From the NCBI GenBank assembly GCA_016808115.1, contig JAEQBH010001503.1, forward strand, positions 806,001-870,000: a stretch of DNA of 64,000 nt, given 5' to 3'. The translations under genes and the position numbers were made by a program. Below the pieces are notes generated by a model, which made no database searches, was not told the origin of the DNA, and was given only the letters and a program-made list of their open reading frames with translations. Numbering within the stretch: the stretch's first letter is position 1; each line of letters begins with the position of its first letter. This document shows, in pieces, positions 9,930-21,590 of this stretch. Source of the stretch: Tetrastigma voinierianum (taxonomy: Eukaryota; Streptophyta; Magnoliopsida; Vitales; Vitaceae).

Positions 9930-11713
9930 CTTTTTTCTCCGGTCTCTTCTAAAGATTCTTCCAGTGATCATGGCATTAGTTGCTCATTTTGATGGAGTTA
10001 CACCGGATGGATGTTAAAGCGCCTTTCTCAATGGAATGCAATGAAGAAGTCTATATGATGCAACGAAGGTTTGGCAAATGATTCGGGTAAACTATTATGT
10101 AAATGAAAAGTCTGTTTGGTCTCAAGCGGCTTCTAGACAATGGTACTTGAAGTTTCATAAATATTTGTTGCTTCATATGGTTTTGTTGAGAACAAAGTAG
10201 ATCAATGTATATCTTGCAAGGTCGGTGGGAGGAAATTCATTTTTCCTAATACTCTATGTGGATGATATTACGCTGCAAGCGGTGACCTTGGTCTCTTTGC
10301 ATGAAACAGAAAGCCGAGATGTTGTCCAACTTTGATATGAAGGACCTTGGTGAGCGTCTTTTGTCCTAGGCATTGAAGTTCATAGGGATCGTTCTTGCGG
10401 ACTATTGGGTTTATCTCGGGAGGGCATATGTTGATCGTGTTTAGAAGATTCAACATCTGTTATGTAAGCCGGGGAATTGCTCACATACCGTAAAGGTGAT
10501 AAGTTAGTCTATGCAATGTCCTCATTCGAGATATAGAAAGCCCAAATGAAGAATGTACCTTATGCTAGTGCACTTGGGAGGTGTGTATGCTCGAGGGTAG
10601 ATCGATGTATATCTTTGCAAGGTCGAGTGGGAGAAATTCATTTCCTAATACTCACATGTGGATGATACGCTATGGCAATGACCTTGATCACATAAGAACT
10701 ATACTTACTGCTGCACTGCATGCCTTCTTCTTCTTCTTCTTTGCATACACACTGCCTTGAATTGCTGTCAAAACGATATAGAAGGACCTTGGTGGCGTCT
10801 TTTGTCCTAGGCATTGAGATTCGCAGGGATCGTTCTTGCGAGACTATTGGGTTTATCTCACGAGAGAATATGTTGATACGTGTTTTAAGAAAGATTCAAC
10901 ATCTGACTATAAGCTTGAGTGCTCCTGTCTGTAAAGGTGATAAGTTGAGTCTATCACAATGTCCTCATTCAGATATAGAGAAAGCCCAAATGAAGAATGT
11001 ACCTTATGCTAGTGCACTTGGGAGTATTATGTATGCTCAGGTATGCACTAGGCCTGATATTGCCTTTGTAACAGGACTTCTAAGCGGTCTCAGGTCAAAC
11101 CCGAGGACATGATCATTGGAGTTCTTTGCCCAGAAAGGTTATGAGGTACTTAAGAGGACAAAGACTATATGTTGATTTACAAACATGTTCCAGGACCCTC
11201 GACTAGTTGGGTATTCAGTTCGGACTTTCTTGTTTGTGAGGGATGAAAAAGAAATTCGACAAGCGGATTTATATCTTTAAGTTAGCAGGAGGTGCGTATC
11301 ATGGAAGAAGTGAAAACGAGAAATTAATTGCATCACACCATGCAGCGGAGTTTGCTTAGCATGCTTTTTCGGCAACGACTCAAGCAATTTGGCTCGAAAC
11401 CTAATTAAGGAGTTAGCAGTGTTTGATTTTGTGGATAGGCCCGCTCTGAGTTGTATTAAATGGCAACTCTGCGGTGTTGTTTATTAACGACAACGAGAGG
11501 TCTCAAGAGTGCAAACACGTAGGTGAATACGACCATAAAGGAAAAGTTCAAAGCGGTGGCCCGTTGCGAGTGGAGCACATATCAGCGGATGATATGATTG
11601 CGGATCAGCTAACTAAAGGCCTTCGCCCTTGTGTATTTGAGCGACATGTCATTAACATGGGCTTAGGAGTATCATGGGATCTTTGTGAATTAGTGGGAGC
11701 TATTAAGTTTTAA
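9930..11713 (+). pseudogene. Ty1/copia reverse transcriptase and RNase H remnant
   Basis: RT signs: HRMDVKAPFLNG around 10000, the catalytic YVDD box at 10254-10265 (LILYVDDI), and MKDLGE followed by FVLGIE near 10340-10375. The 10720-11112 frame holds VLGIEI, DIEKAQM, NVPYASALGSIMYA and RPDIAF. RNase H and the C-terminus end at 11713 in a 79-codon frame with EHISADDMIADQLTKGL. RT copies RNA to DNA and RNase H removes the RNA strand. The region contains a direct duplication of about 400 bp (annotated separately) and many frameshifts, so it is inactive. Confidence 0.8.
10198..11024 (+). repeat. Direct duplication of about 400 bp inside the copia RT
   Basis: 10198-10581 and 10597-11024 align along their length. 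Both begin tagatcNatgtatatct..gcaaggtcg, pass through the catalytic-box region, and end with aagcccaaatgaagaatgtaccttatgctagtgcacttgggag. The second copy has HVDD in place of YVDD plus a different stretch around 10690-10760. Sequence after the second copy continues normally into RNase H. Confidence 0.85.
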
Positions 11714-11821
11714 GTTTGCTCTAATAAAGGTTGAATTCAATTTCATTACATTTTTTGTGACAATTGGTCATATCAACTCTTTTACATTCGATAAGGTATT
11801 TGTGAATGTAGGTTTATCGAC

Positions 11822-12080
11822 CTTGCTGCTGCACTTGTAAATTCTTTTGTTATTTCGAGCTGCACACCCCCTTTTCTTGTCTTCCGAATCAGCTTCATAA
11901 GGCTCACACTTAGCTCTCTTGCTGCTTGAATTATGCTTCTGAGACTCTGAACTAGCCTCCTCCAACCCAATTGACCGCACATCAATATCACCTAAATCAG
12001 AATCAATGGTGGTACTCTTGATTTTGATTTCACTTTGAAATTTCTTCTCTGTCGATTCATGATGGGATTCAAAATCCCAT

Positions 12081-12118
<38 letters not shown>

Positions 12119-13105
12119 ATTCTTCTTCGAGCCATCGTTTCTGAAAAATTCTTTAGCAAAAACTTCCAATTCAAACCCTGAATCACAACTGCCAATTTCA
12201 GTGGTTTTCTTCTCAAACAAAACTTTTCCCCCATATTCCTGACCAGAAGACTCTGATCTCTGCATCCCTTTTTCTATCAACAACATCTTTGAGGTCTCAC
12301 CGCCATAACCTTTAGAAACAAAATTTTCATCCTCATCATCCTTTTACAATTTGGCGTATTTTGATGATAGGGTTTAGGTTCAGGAATGGCAGAATTGTTA
12401 TCAGAAAACTCAGAAACAGAATTAGACTCTTCCCAACTCCTAGACAGCAACATCAAACACATAACCCCTTCTTCGAGTTCTGGCTCACTCAGAGTCAGAG
12501 TTGCAGACGAAGAATCATTGAAATTGGAGGAAGAAGGATTTGAAGCAATCTTGTACCTCTGGGATCGCTTCCTCCGGGCGGGGCAGGAAGTCTCCTCATC
12601 TTGGGATTGGCAACTACTAGTCTTGGTCTTGGATGCATCGATTGCCCGATCAAACCTTTTAGAATGGCATTTCATATGACCGGAAAGAGCTCTCGATGAA
12701 CAAAACCCTTTTCCACATTCTCTGCAGAGATTTTGTTGCCTAACTTGCAGCAGGTAGCCTCATGTGACCAAACAGAGCTCTGGATGAGTTAAACCCTTTG
12801 CCACATACTTTACAGACATGCTCTAATTGCCCTCCTTCTTGTTCTTGTTCTTGTTCTTGCTTTGGAGCAGTCTGGTTTGAACCTGAAAGCCTCCATGACT
12901 TCCTGGGGTTCTCTCTCAGGCCATAACCAGTTATTTGACCATCGCCATCTTCTTCAAAACCTATGTCACTTTCAATGGGATTCTTATCACTCAGAGCTGT
13001 ATTCGTCACCATATGGCACCTCATATGACCTCCCAAAGATCTTCCACTGATGAACCTCTTCTTGCAGAACTTGCACTCATGCCTCTGTTCTTGTACGATT
13101 TCCAT
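11822..13105 (-). pseudogene. ZAT-type C2H2 zinc-finger protein, 3'-truncated copy in unit 1 (right)
   Basis: The best preserved 5' part of the family. The start codon at 13105-13103 opens MEIVQEQRHECKFC and the first finger CKFC..RFISGRSLGGHMRCH. Finger two follows after an acidic linker and a Gln/Glu run (HVCKVCGKGF..ALFGHMR). After a frameshift near 12750 finger three (CRECGKGFCSSRALSGHMKCH) appears. A Ser/Arg-rich region and a Lys-rich tract near 12100 (a likely nuclear localisation signal) come next. The copy ends in the YKCSSKV word at about 11822, before the last finger. An upstream in-frame ATG at 13144 exists, but the shorter start matches the unit 2 copy. Expected role: nuclear EAR-type repressor. 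At least two frameshifts break it. Confidence 0.8.
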
Positions 13106-14830
13106 CAAATCGGACAAAAGAAAGATAAAGAAAAGAAAGCTCAAGAATTTTCAGAGCGTAGTACAGAATTTTCCATCACTTTCCAATGAAAACAACAAGA
13201 ATGTCGGAGAAAGAGGGGATTCTGACATCCACCACCAAGAACAATGATCAAGAGATTGTGGATATTTGAACTTGAAATATGGAAAACAATATCCAACTCT
13301 TAGCCCTCAGAGAGAGAGAGAAAGAGGTTCTAATGCCAGTAGAGAGAGAAAGAGGGAGGAGTTCCTCTCTCTAAGTCTAGACTAGAGAATCCCTTCTGAG
13401 TTCTGGATTGATGCCTCGTTTGGAAGTAGAAGGAAGCATCAAAGATATGATATCCAACCAAGCTACACTACTACATACATGAATTCTGAATTCTCCTCAA
13501 GGCTCAAGAGTCAAGGCCCCACTAGCTTCACGTTTGACTTTTTCTTTTTCCCCAAGTTTGCATTTCTTTATTTATTTATGTTTTAATTATGCATATTTTT
13601 TTATCCAAGCTTTATTATGGTCAGTCACATGATACAGAAATCAAGCCAAAACCTCTACATTAAGATTCCATATCCAATGGGGGGTTTTTGGATGAGGATG
13701 GATTGAATTTTCAACCTCAAATACTATTTTAATTTACTTTTAATAAGTAAATATCCGGCTTTGAATTTATTTGAGAATAATTAAGAAGTGTGGAAAAGGA
13801 CTATCAGTTGCATTCACCAGGTTTTTTGAATTTTTAGATCATTTAGTTAGAGTAGAAATATTTCAACCATCTTACATATATAGTCAATGATACCGGAGAT
13901 CCATGTTTAAGTCCTTGCAAGAATAAATGCTACAATTTGATTTAGAAAGTTAATATAAAAAAAATAAGTAGGTACCATCAAAATGCAGATTTATCAAGTA
14001 GTGATTTTAACTTAGCACGTTCTGTTTCCCCACCTTTTAGCTTTCCCCATGCATGATAATGAAGCCACAATCGGTGATTCCAATTCACTCCTTCCATTAT
14101 TGTTTTCTTAATTTCCTCATCTAATTGTAAGTCTCAACATTTCTCTTTTTCCTTTTTAATTCTTTGCGATGTGTCAATTGTCATATTTGCTTGCTACCTC
14201 TTTGAAAAATCTTTGCCTAAGTTTTCCAAATCTTAATCCACTTTTTGATACATTCTTGAGAATATTATAAAACTTTATTTCAAAATTAATAATTATTTTA
14301 TTTGATAGCAAGTCTATGTATGTTTTCCTTAAAATTCAAGGGACGGGGAAAAAATCTATAAAGAAAATAGAAAGGAAAAATAAAAAAAATAAAAAACAAA
14401 ATTAAAGTTAACTCAATTTTTAATAGTTTGTGATCATTGTTTGAAAAATAAATAAGTAAAATCATTATATATTTATTCTAAAACGAATAACTCAATTTTA
14501 TAAGAGATTCTCAAAGAAAATTTTGTTTTTAAGGTTTAGATGTACCACCCACATTTAGGCAAACCTTATGACCAGTAACTTCCGACGTCATCTGCATGCC
14601 TGCACCGGAGTCGTTTGGCGTTTGTATAAATAGTTGAGCCCATATATTAGTCGAGTAAATAAAGTGTTTGAAAAAAATGTAGTAATTTTTAGCAATAAGA
14701 AAGTAGGGAAGATTTAAATTTAAATACAGAATACATTACGATGGAATAAGGCTTTTTCTATATTTTCTACTTTTATTTGGAAAGTTTTTTCACATTATAT
14801 TTAGTGTTCTTTTTTTTTTGTTGAAAGTTG
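13106..14830 (-). repeat. Upstream flank of the zinc-finger gene (array block)
   Basis: No coding sequence. Just upstream of the zinc-finger start (13290-13380) lie GA-rich runs, which are CT-rich in the sense of the gene and typical of plant 5' leaders. The rest is AT-rich and matches 24571-26240 in unit 2 and, from about 13560, also 49200-50560 and the short piece at 53637-53690. Confidence 0.6.
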
Positions 14831-14894
14831 TTATTTTATTCTTATTCTTGGTATCAAGGTGTGCATGTATTTTATTTTTACTCTTTTTAACTTC

Positions 14895-16330
14895 CTAAGA
14901 AGTGGTATTAGAGATTGGTTAGGTATCTGCATGGTAAAAAACTCAATAATTAAAATTGGATTTATATGAAAATCCATGATGGAAGATTTTCTTACCATTA
15001 AAAATTGGTGAGATGCTTTAAAGGGTGAAGAAGTTAGACATAATGGTATTTCTAATTTGGAATTGTATAAGATGAACAAAAGCCAATTGTCCATATTAGG
15101 CAATGAATTAATACATCCTTACGTCACCACGAGGCAATTAAAACAAATTGGTATAATATTTTGAAGAAATTAGATATAGGGTTTAAATAAAAAACAATTA
15201 GGAATAAAAATTTCTTGTCAAAGAGTCGATGAACATAAAGTTAAAGAGGAAGAAGATTAATGATAGATTAACTTAATGCTTCTATGACTATTGTTAATTA
15301 GTTAACTATTATGAAAATGGTCATGGATGGTGAGATAGTAGCTTATTTCTTTCCAATAATTTGGGAAACTTTTGTTGTGACTATTAGTAACTTTGTTCCA
15401 AATGGTGCATTATCTATGGAGGTTGTAAAAAAACTTGATTAATGAAGAGACTAGAAAGAGCTTATGATACAGAATATGCACAAGTCTTTATCACAAAAAA
15501 GTAGAAGAAGAAACATGAATAGAGGATAGACATATCTAACTTGAGTTGGAGGAAGGTCTCGCTCCATAAACAAAATCAAGTGTTTCCTTAATTAGAAAAA
15601 TAAGATTACAAGAATATGACGAAAATTATGAAGTTTTAGTGTTTTAATATGAGTGGTTGCATATAGATTATCAAGGAATCAAGTGAATTGTAGACATTGC
15701 AACCTCCTACCATGTTACCTCTCACTTGGAGTTGTTTTCTAATTATAGAGTTGAAGACTTTGACACACTCAATATGAAAAACTCTAGTTGCTCCAAGACG
15801 ACAGAGATGAGTGATGTTTTTATTAATACCAATATGAGGTTTAAGTCAATATTATAAGATGTAAGGTATATTATAGATTTATGCGTTAATTTAATTCCAA
15901 GATTAGCCTTAAATAAGTAAGATCATGGAAGCATTTTTGCAAAAGCAAATGGAAGCTCACTAAGGGTTCATTTGTTTTTTCATCATAAAAGGAGTCGCAT
16001 GTTACATTTTGTTTAGGAGCCCGAGGAAAGTTTATAAACTTGATTCTCTTAGCGAAAATGAATAAGTGATCATTGTTTGCTAAGTAAAAGGAAGAAGTGT
16101 TTTGATATTTTCTATATATAGTTTCAACAACCCATGATTGAAATAGAGATAGGAAATGTTTGTAACTTGTTGCTCTAAATATGGTATAAGGCATGAGAAA
16201 ACGGTCCTCAACAGCATAATGATAATGATGTGGTTAATTAAAAGGATAAACTAAAAACTAAACCATCACTGAAAAATAATTCATAAAGAGGAGTTTGTAA
16301 GCTTATCAGCATTATAAGCAACATTAATCA
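14895..16330 (+). pseudogene. Ty1/copia gag-protease remnant, unit 1 copy
   Basis: A PBS-like word (tggtattagaga, 14903-14914) precedes a gag remnant. Near 15310-15430 the translation reads like the copia gag core (WETFVVTISNF, PNGALSMEVV). A damaged zinc-knuckle (NMSGC) follows near 15640. Near 15695-15770 is a protease-like stretch with SYHVTSHLELFSNY; the catalytic Asp-Ser-Gly is lost, with ATS in its place. From 15860 the post-protease region reads LIPRLALNK, and KANGSS near 15940. RT and RNase H are absent. Many stops show long inactivity. The same remnant lies in unit 2, split by the gypsy insertion. Confidence 0.7.
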
Positions 16331-16397
16331 TAAAAGAGAATTTTATCATTCACGACACTTCGCTTTATGATAATATGATGTGCTTGTTTGAGCGAGT

Positions 16398-16445
16398 GCA
16401 CAGGGTTAACCTTGGGGCGGAGTTTAGGATGGGACGGTTCCATTT
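16398..16445 (+). mobile_element. 5' end of an hAT-like element, truncated
   Basis: The words ttggggcggagtttaggatgg and gacggttccat correspond to the start of a more complete element at 38762-38945 in unit 2. The G-rich start resembles terminal sequences of many plant non-autonomous hAT elements. Here the rest is replaced by an LTR-like block. Confidence 0.45.
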
Positions 16446-17351
16446 TGGTCCCTTTTGCGGATTCCTCACTTAGTTTGAAATATCGTATGAAAGTTAGTAG
16501 ACATTGGATCAAGTTTTCGGCCACCACGACCAACCTTTGGACCAAGGTAAGGGTATTCTTTGTGTTCACAGTCTTGGGCTTTAGTTGATATAAAGTTTGT
16601 AAATTTTGGACATCGTTTGGTTAGTTTTCCATTTTTGGGTCATATCGGGTAATTACTGAAAAGGTTTGGACCGAAATTGGACATCAATTGGTCAAATTAG
16701 GCAAAATTGAAGTTGAATTAGTGAAATTGGACATTTGTATGAGTTATTGGAAGGTTCAATTTCGAAAAATTAGCCTCCGGGTAAAAAGCCCCAATTTTGG
16801 AGTCAGGTTCCATGAGGCACCTTTGTATAATTGGTTCTATCGGGGTCCAAATTTAGATAATTCACGATTCTAAAAGATTATTGAGACATTTGGGAGTATC
16901 CCAATGTCTTTGGATTTAGTTAATAGACCTAGCGGTATTTTTATTATATTACGGGCGCACCGCGGCCCGAGCGGGAGGCGTTCTGCGAGAGGAGCGGGGT
17001 AGACATACAGTGTGAGTGGTTTACATGTTTTAAATGTTTTGGGATATTAATATGATATATAATTGTGGTTAATTGTGTATATACCTTATTTGATCAAGCG
17101 ATTGGTTATGCGTAAATATAATTATACATTTTTATATAAACGAGTTATCGTTCGTATGAATTTTGTCAACATTTTAAATATTTGGAAATTTTACTGAGTT
17201 TATGGATAAATTTGTGGTATTTAAACATTTTGGTACATGGATTGAGGTTTTAAACCATTTTGAAAAGTTATTAATTTAAGAAATGGATTTTGAGACTTTG
17301 TGAAATGATTATAAATGCGGTATTGTTGGAAAGGTTACAATGATTATAATC

Positions 17352-17655
17352 GGGTTTACCTAAAGGTTTATTAGTTGCCACGTGATGTCGGGTTTACCCG
17401 AAGGTTTATTAGTTGCCACGTGATGTCGGGTTCACCCGAAGGTTATTAGTTGCCACGTGATGTCGGGTTTACCTGAAGGTTTATTAGTTGCCACGTGATG
17501 TTCGGTTTACCCGAAGGTTTATTAGTTGCCACATGATGTCAGGTTTACCCGAAGGTTTATTAGTTGTCACGTGATGTCGGGTTCACCCAAAGGTTATTGG
17601 TTGCCACGTGATGTCGGGTTTACCCGAAGGTTTATTAGTTGCCACGGTGTCGTGG
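17352..17655 (+). repeat. Eight-copy 38-bp tandem repeat carrying a G-box
   Basis: The unit is gggtttacccgaaggttta followed by ttagttgccacgtgatgtc, repeated about eight times with small differences. Most copies contain the palindrome CACGTG in the context gccacgtga, the core bound by plant bZIP and bHLH factors. One copy has CACATG, one is gtCACGTG, and the last has cacggtg. The words gggtttaccc and gggttcaccc are also partly palindromic. Confidence 0.9.
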
Positions 17656-18298
17656 GGTTGGGTTTTCTTAGGCGTTTTCTTATGGGTATGTAGTGCGGTG
17701 CGTGTTGGGTTTCTAAGTAAGGTATAACCATCTCAATATTTATGGTTATTGTATTTTAGATTATTTTGGCGTGATGGTTATATATATTTTATGCTCAATT
17801 TTTTATGTTGAATAAATTCGGGTTATAAAGTTACAGATAATGATGTCGGTTAAATTTTGAAGCTATGAATTTCACATTGTTGAACGGTATAATTGGGTTT
17901 TATGGGAAATGATTGGCAGAGTATATAAAGAGTGGACATGATGCGAAAGGTACTGAAAAATAAGGTGGTACTGGCATAGATATGTGCATTTCAATTTGAA
18001 AGGACTATTATCTCCATGATTTTGTGTGTTTTAAAATCAGTTCTCTACAGTTGGGCGGTCAGTAGAGATCTACCTCGCACCAGCTTCTACATCACTCGTT
18101 CTGCGCGGTTCACGTGTCCCATCTTATCTATCTGCGCTTTCTTTTATTGGACTTATGTATTTTCATTGTACCCTAAGTGAAACACTCTTAGAATGCTACG
18201 ATCTTAGTATTGAACTCATATGGCTCTTTATCATGTGTGATTGTGGTTATGACCTCTGATAAGATGGAGTCGGTTGTGGATTTGACCCGTTGTGGATC

Positions 18299-18328
<30 letters not shown>
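18299..18328. repeat. (TA)n microsatellite
   Basis: About 15 TA units, close to the right end of the LTR-like block. Confidence 0.9.
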
Positions 18329-18329
<1 letters not shown>

Positions 18330-18344
18330 AGGTATTACATTAAT

Positions 18345-18837
18345 GCGAGATGTTTGCTATTTCTTAAAGTTGGGGTTCCATTGGACATTCCCTAGGGATT
18401 ATACGAGTGAGAGCTTATTTAAGAGCGGGACAGCGGGAATCTTGGAGGGTTTAAATTCGAGTCTGTCAATTATAATTATTAAATTAGTTGATCTTAGCAA
18501 ATCAAAGAATACTACAACGAGAGATTGAGGATATGGTGATTGGTGTCTACCTACACATGGCTGATTTGAGGAATCTGATGAATCAAGATATGTCATTAAA
18601 TAAAAATGACAATAATATTTTTCAAAATTCTAATAGAAACAAACACATTGGTGGGAAAAAGAAAATTTGTAAGATCAAAATTCAAATGTATATATATGAT
18701 CTATCGATATATAATATTTATCATTAGTTTTAATTTTAATTTTTTTCAAAATTATAATGCCCAGAGTGGCATTATCATTTAAAAAAAAAAAAAAAAATTC
18801 AATCTTATATATTTTGGTTATTCCCATCTAAATCTTC
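18345..18837. repeat. Spacer between units 1 and 2
   Basis: From about 18450 this matches 38990-39400 (shared landmarks gatatggtgattgg and tgatttgag), showing that the same junction follows both units. There is no gene. An A-run lies at 18781-18797. Confidence 0.6.
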
Positions 18838-20405
18838 ACCCATTCAATTCAATATTGCCTTTTAATGGCAGTGCTGCTTGATGTTCTTGCTTCTCATTGA
18901 TATGATGTAAAATGTAAATGGCATTATAAATTAGTTTGGAAAACATCTTCCATTGATTTTTTCTTCATTTCTTTCTAATTGGAGCTCGAGTAGGGTTTTT
19001 TACTTTTTAATTGAGATTTACTAGGGTTTGTACTTCTATATATGCAGAAAATGTTTTTATATCTTAGATGTTTTATGTTTAATCCGCATGGTATTTGTTC
19101 AAAAAAAGAAAAAAGAAAACAAAGTAGAACCACATCAAGAGTTCATTAGCATTATGAATACAGAGTGAAAATTGTTATTGACAGTATTGAAAATATATAA
19201 CGCTATATAGTGTTTTTATGCGTAGTAAAGCAGTAGGAATGCTTATTTATTCTTTATGTCTTTTTATCTTCTTATTTTTTAGAACATCAAACAGTTTTTA
19301 AAAACATAAATAAAAATTGTACCTAATTTTCTACTTAGAAAAACTCAGTGTATATGGTTATTATGTTTATGCAAACCTTAATAAAGGTTTATTGACGTTT
19401 TAATAAGATTTTTTTAACCAACAAAATATTTTGTTGGTTTTCATGTTAGGGTTTTGCACTAATTGTCAATTTTATGATAATCAAACTAAAAACATATAAG
19501 TCAGTTTTTTTCTTATTAATGTTTTAAATAAGAAGTAGTGTATCTCCTTGCTATTTGATTTCCATTATTTTTATGAGCTTTCTATTGGCTTAAATGAGTT
19601 TTAGATTTTTATTTTCTCAAAGTGAAGCTTTTGATATTATTTTCCTTATTTTAATTTTTTTATCCTTGGTTTTAGTAATTATTTAAAGAATTTATGGGTA
19701 GAAGATAATTGATATTAAGAGCTGATTGCCTTACTATCCATGTGTTAAAACGCTCAACTTTTGGAAAGGTAAGGGCATGGGGAAGGGAGGGTCTCGGATT
19801 AGTCGCTAGTGAAAGCAAATTTCACTACATTATGGCCAAAATATTTAACTTTAAAAAAAGCTATATGACACAATGGAGAAACTTTGCGTAGAGCTATAAA
19901 TGAGGTTGAGTGTGACCACCTATGACGCCATTAAAGAAGAGCTAGTGATGCTCTCGTATCAATAACATCCTACTTCACCTTAATTGATATTTGAACGAGT
20001 AAAAGTTAATGTCTTGGTTCGAATGGGGTTATTATTTCTCTTGTGCACGTTCACAAAGTTTTGAAATATCCAAATATCTCAGAGATAGAGAGGTAGGAAC
20101 TTATCGAATATTTACGACTAGCAGTAAAATGCTCGAGTCCTTTAATTTGAAAGAATTTGAGAAAAGGCTTGAGCCACAGTGCACTTGATGAATATATAAA
20201 AGCGCAATAGAAATTCCTAAGGAATTATACATTTGTGACTTATAGTCGTATTAAGAAGAAATTTTAAATAAGGCTTATACACTTTAGCTCCAACCAATAC
20301 AAGGTCAAGACCATTAAACCTTAACCGACGTCGTTTTGATTATCCCACTGGTATATATATTCTAAACTCATTTGAAATTCTCCCTCAACAACGGATATAT
20401 ATAAT
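18838..20405. repeat. AT-rich leader of repeat unit 2 (no gene)
   Basis: Repeats the unit 1 leader in order from ttgcctttt..ggcagt to the PPR start, with deletions relative to unit 1 (around the first SINE's left flank and the whole second SINE). Short frames here are chance. Confidence 0.7.
19735..19858 (+). mobile_element. tRNA-derived SINE, unit 2 copy of the element at 1209
   Basis: Starts in the equivalent position (ccatgtgttaaaacgctcaac) and keeps the 3' body and A-run. The B-box is degraded (tcggattagtcg). The left target-site duplication has been deleted together with neighbouring leader DNA. Confidence 0.55.
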
Positions 20406-20407
20406 AC

Positions 20408-21590
20408 ATGAAATGGTCGATCAACGAGGTATCGGTTCCTCCTACGCTCATGGGCTAGAGAGTCCTCTCTCGACATAGGCGAAAGGCTCCACGCCACCAT
20501 CATCACCACCGGAGTAGCCGGATCCCCGGCGACCTTCCTCTACAATGCCCTTCTCCAGTTCTACGCATCCTGCGGCTGCACACGGCAGGCACGCAGGGTG
20601 TTCGATGAAATTCCCCACTCGCACAAAGACACTGTGGACTGGACCACCCTTATGGGCTGCCTTGTGTGCCACAATGTGTCTGATGAGGCTCTTCTTATGT
20701 TCGTCAGAATGCAGTGTAGAGGTGAAGCCTGACCGAGGTGACTTTGGTTTGCCTATTTGGAGGTTGTTCTCGGTTGGGAGATTTGGCGGTTGGTTTGCAG
20801 GGACATGGGTGTATGGTGAAAATGGGTTATGGTGGTGTCTTTAAAGCTTGTAATGCAGGTATGGATATGTATTCCAAATGCGGACGTATAGGTGAGGCTA
20901 AATGAGTTTTCGATGAAATGAAGGGACGGAGTGTTGTGTCATGGACTGTGATTCTTGATGGTGTAGTTAGATTGGAGGGTGTAAAGAATGGGAGAGTGGT
21001 GTTTGATGAAATGCCTGAGAGGAATGAAGTTGCTTGGACTATAATGATTACAGGATATGTGGATTGTGGATTTTCCCAGGAAAGTTTTTCCATTGCCCGA
21101 GAAATGATATGTGAGTTAGAATGGAGTTGAATTATGTTAGCTTATATTTCCAGTTCTAACCACACATTCACAGTCCGGGGACTTGATGATGGGCAAGTGG
21201 GTACATGCCTATGCTTTGAAGAGAAAGAGAGGAGCTAGATATCATGGTGGGGACAGCATTAGGTTTGATATATTACCAAATGTGGTAGAATACATGTTGC
21301 TTATAAATTCTTTAGAAGATGCCTAGAGAAAGGAATGGTAGCTTGGAATGCTATGTAGTGGTCTAGCAATGCATGGATTTGAGTGAACTACACTTGATAT
21401 GTTTTCTCAAGATATTAAAGCTATACCCAGACGATGTCACCTTTACCTCTGTGTTAAGTGGCATAAGCCGCTGCGAAGTTTAGTTGATAGTGGTTGGCAC
21501 TACTTCAGTAACCTGGAATCTCTGTATGGCGCACCCCTAAGATGGAACACTGTGTTGAGTGTAAAATTATTTTCATGTTTCTCATAACAT
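20408..21590 (+). pseudogene. PLS-class pentatricopeptide repeat protein, broken copy 2
   Basis: Begins with the same ATG context as copy 1 (atgaaatggtcgatcaacgagg), but a deletion soon after the start removes about 15 codons. Homology then runs through the same PPR words in at least four frames. It keeps the CGCTRQARRVFDEIP stretch and the AWTIMITGYVD stretch that copy 1 has lost, so the two copies are damaged independently. Stops or frameshifts appear near 20715 and 20900 (TGA in place of the CGA of copy 1), and again after 21110. It ends at the same place as copy 1, followed by the shared spacer. Family role: organellar RNA processing; this copy cannot encode a full protein as read. Confidence 0.8.

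Larger units (their letters stand above)
6362..11765 (+). mobile_element. Degenerate Ty1/copia LTR retrotransposon in unit 1
   Basis: Extent is set by zinc-finger homology ending at 6361 and resuming at 11822. The order is that of copia: LTR-like leader, primer binding site (6828-6839), remnant gag region, integrase (from about 8540), reverse transcriptase (from about 9930) and RNase H (to 11713). Integrase lying before RT is diagnostic of Ty1/copia rather than Ty3/gypsy. Every domain is broken by frameshifts. No 3' LTR matching the 5' end was found, so the element is truncated on its right. It is absent from the zinc-finger copy of unit 2 and so postdates the unit duplication or was lost there. 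Confidence 0.8.
16446..18340. mobile_element. LTR-like insertion, possible solo LTR
   Basis: Unit 1 has about 1.9 kb here that unit 2 lacks, between the truncated hAT-like end and the spacer that resumes by about 18450. There is no coding frame of note, and the whole has the look of a plant LTR: AT-rich with a G-box tandem array (17352-17655) and an end reading ggtattaca at about 18339. TG/CA borders and a target-site duplication could not be fixed, so the class is a guess. Confidence 0.45.

Noticed and set aside
11768..12286. Lys-rich 172-codon frame as a separate nuclear protein
   Set aside because: It is the middle part of the zinc-finger gene in one frame, with its end in unrelated DNA left of 11822.
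17352..17655. CRISPR-like array
   Set aside because: Units are head to tail with no unique spacers, and the setting is a plant nuclear genome.
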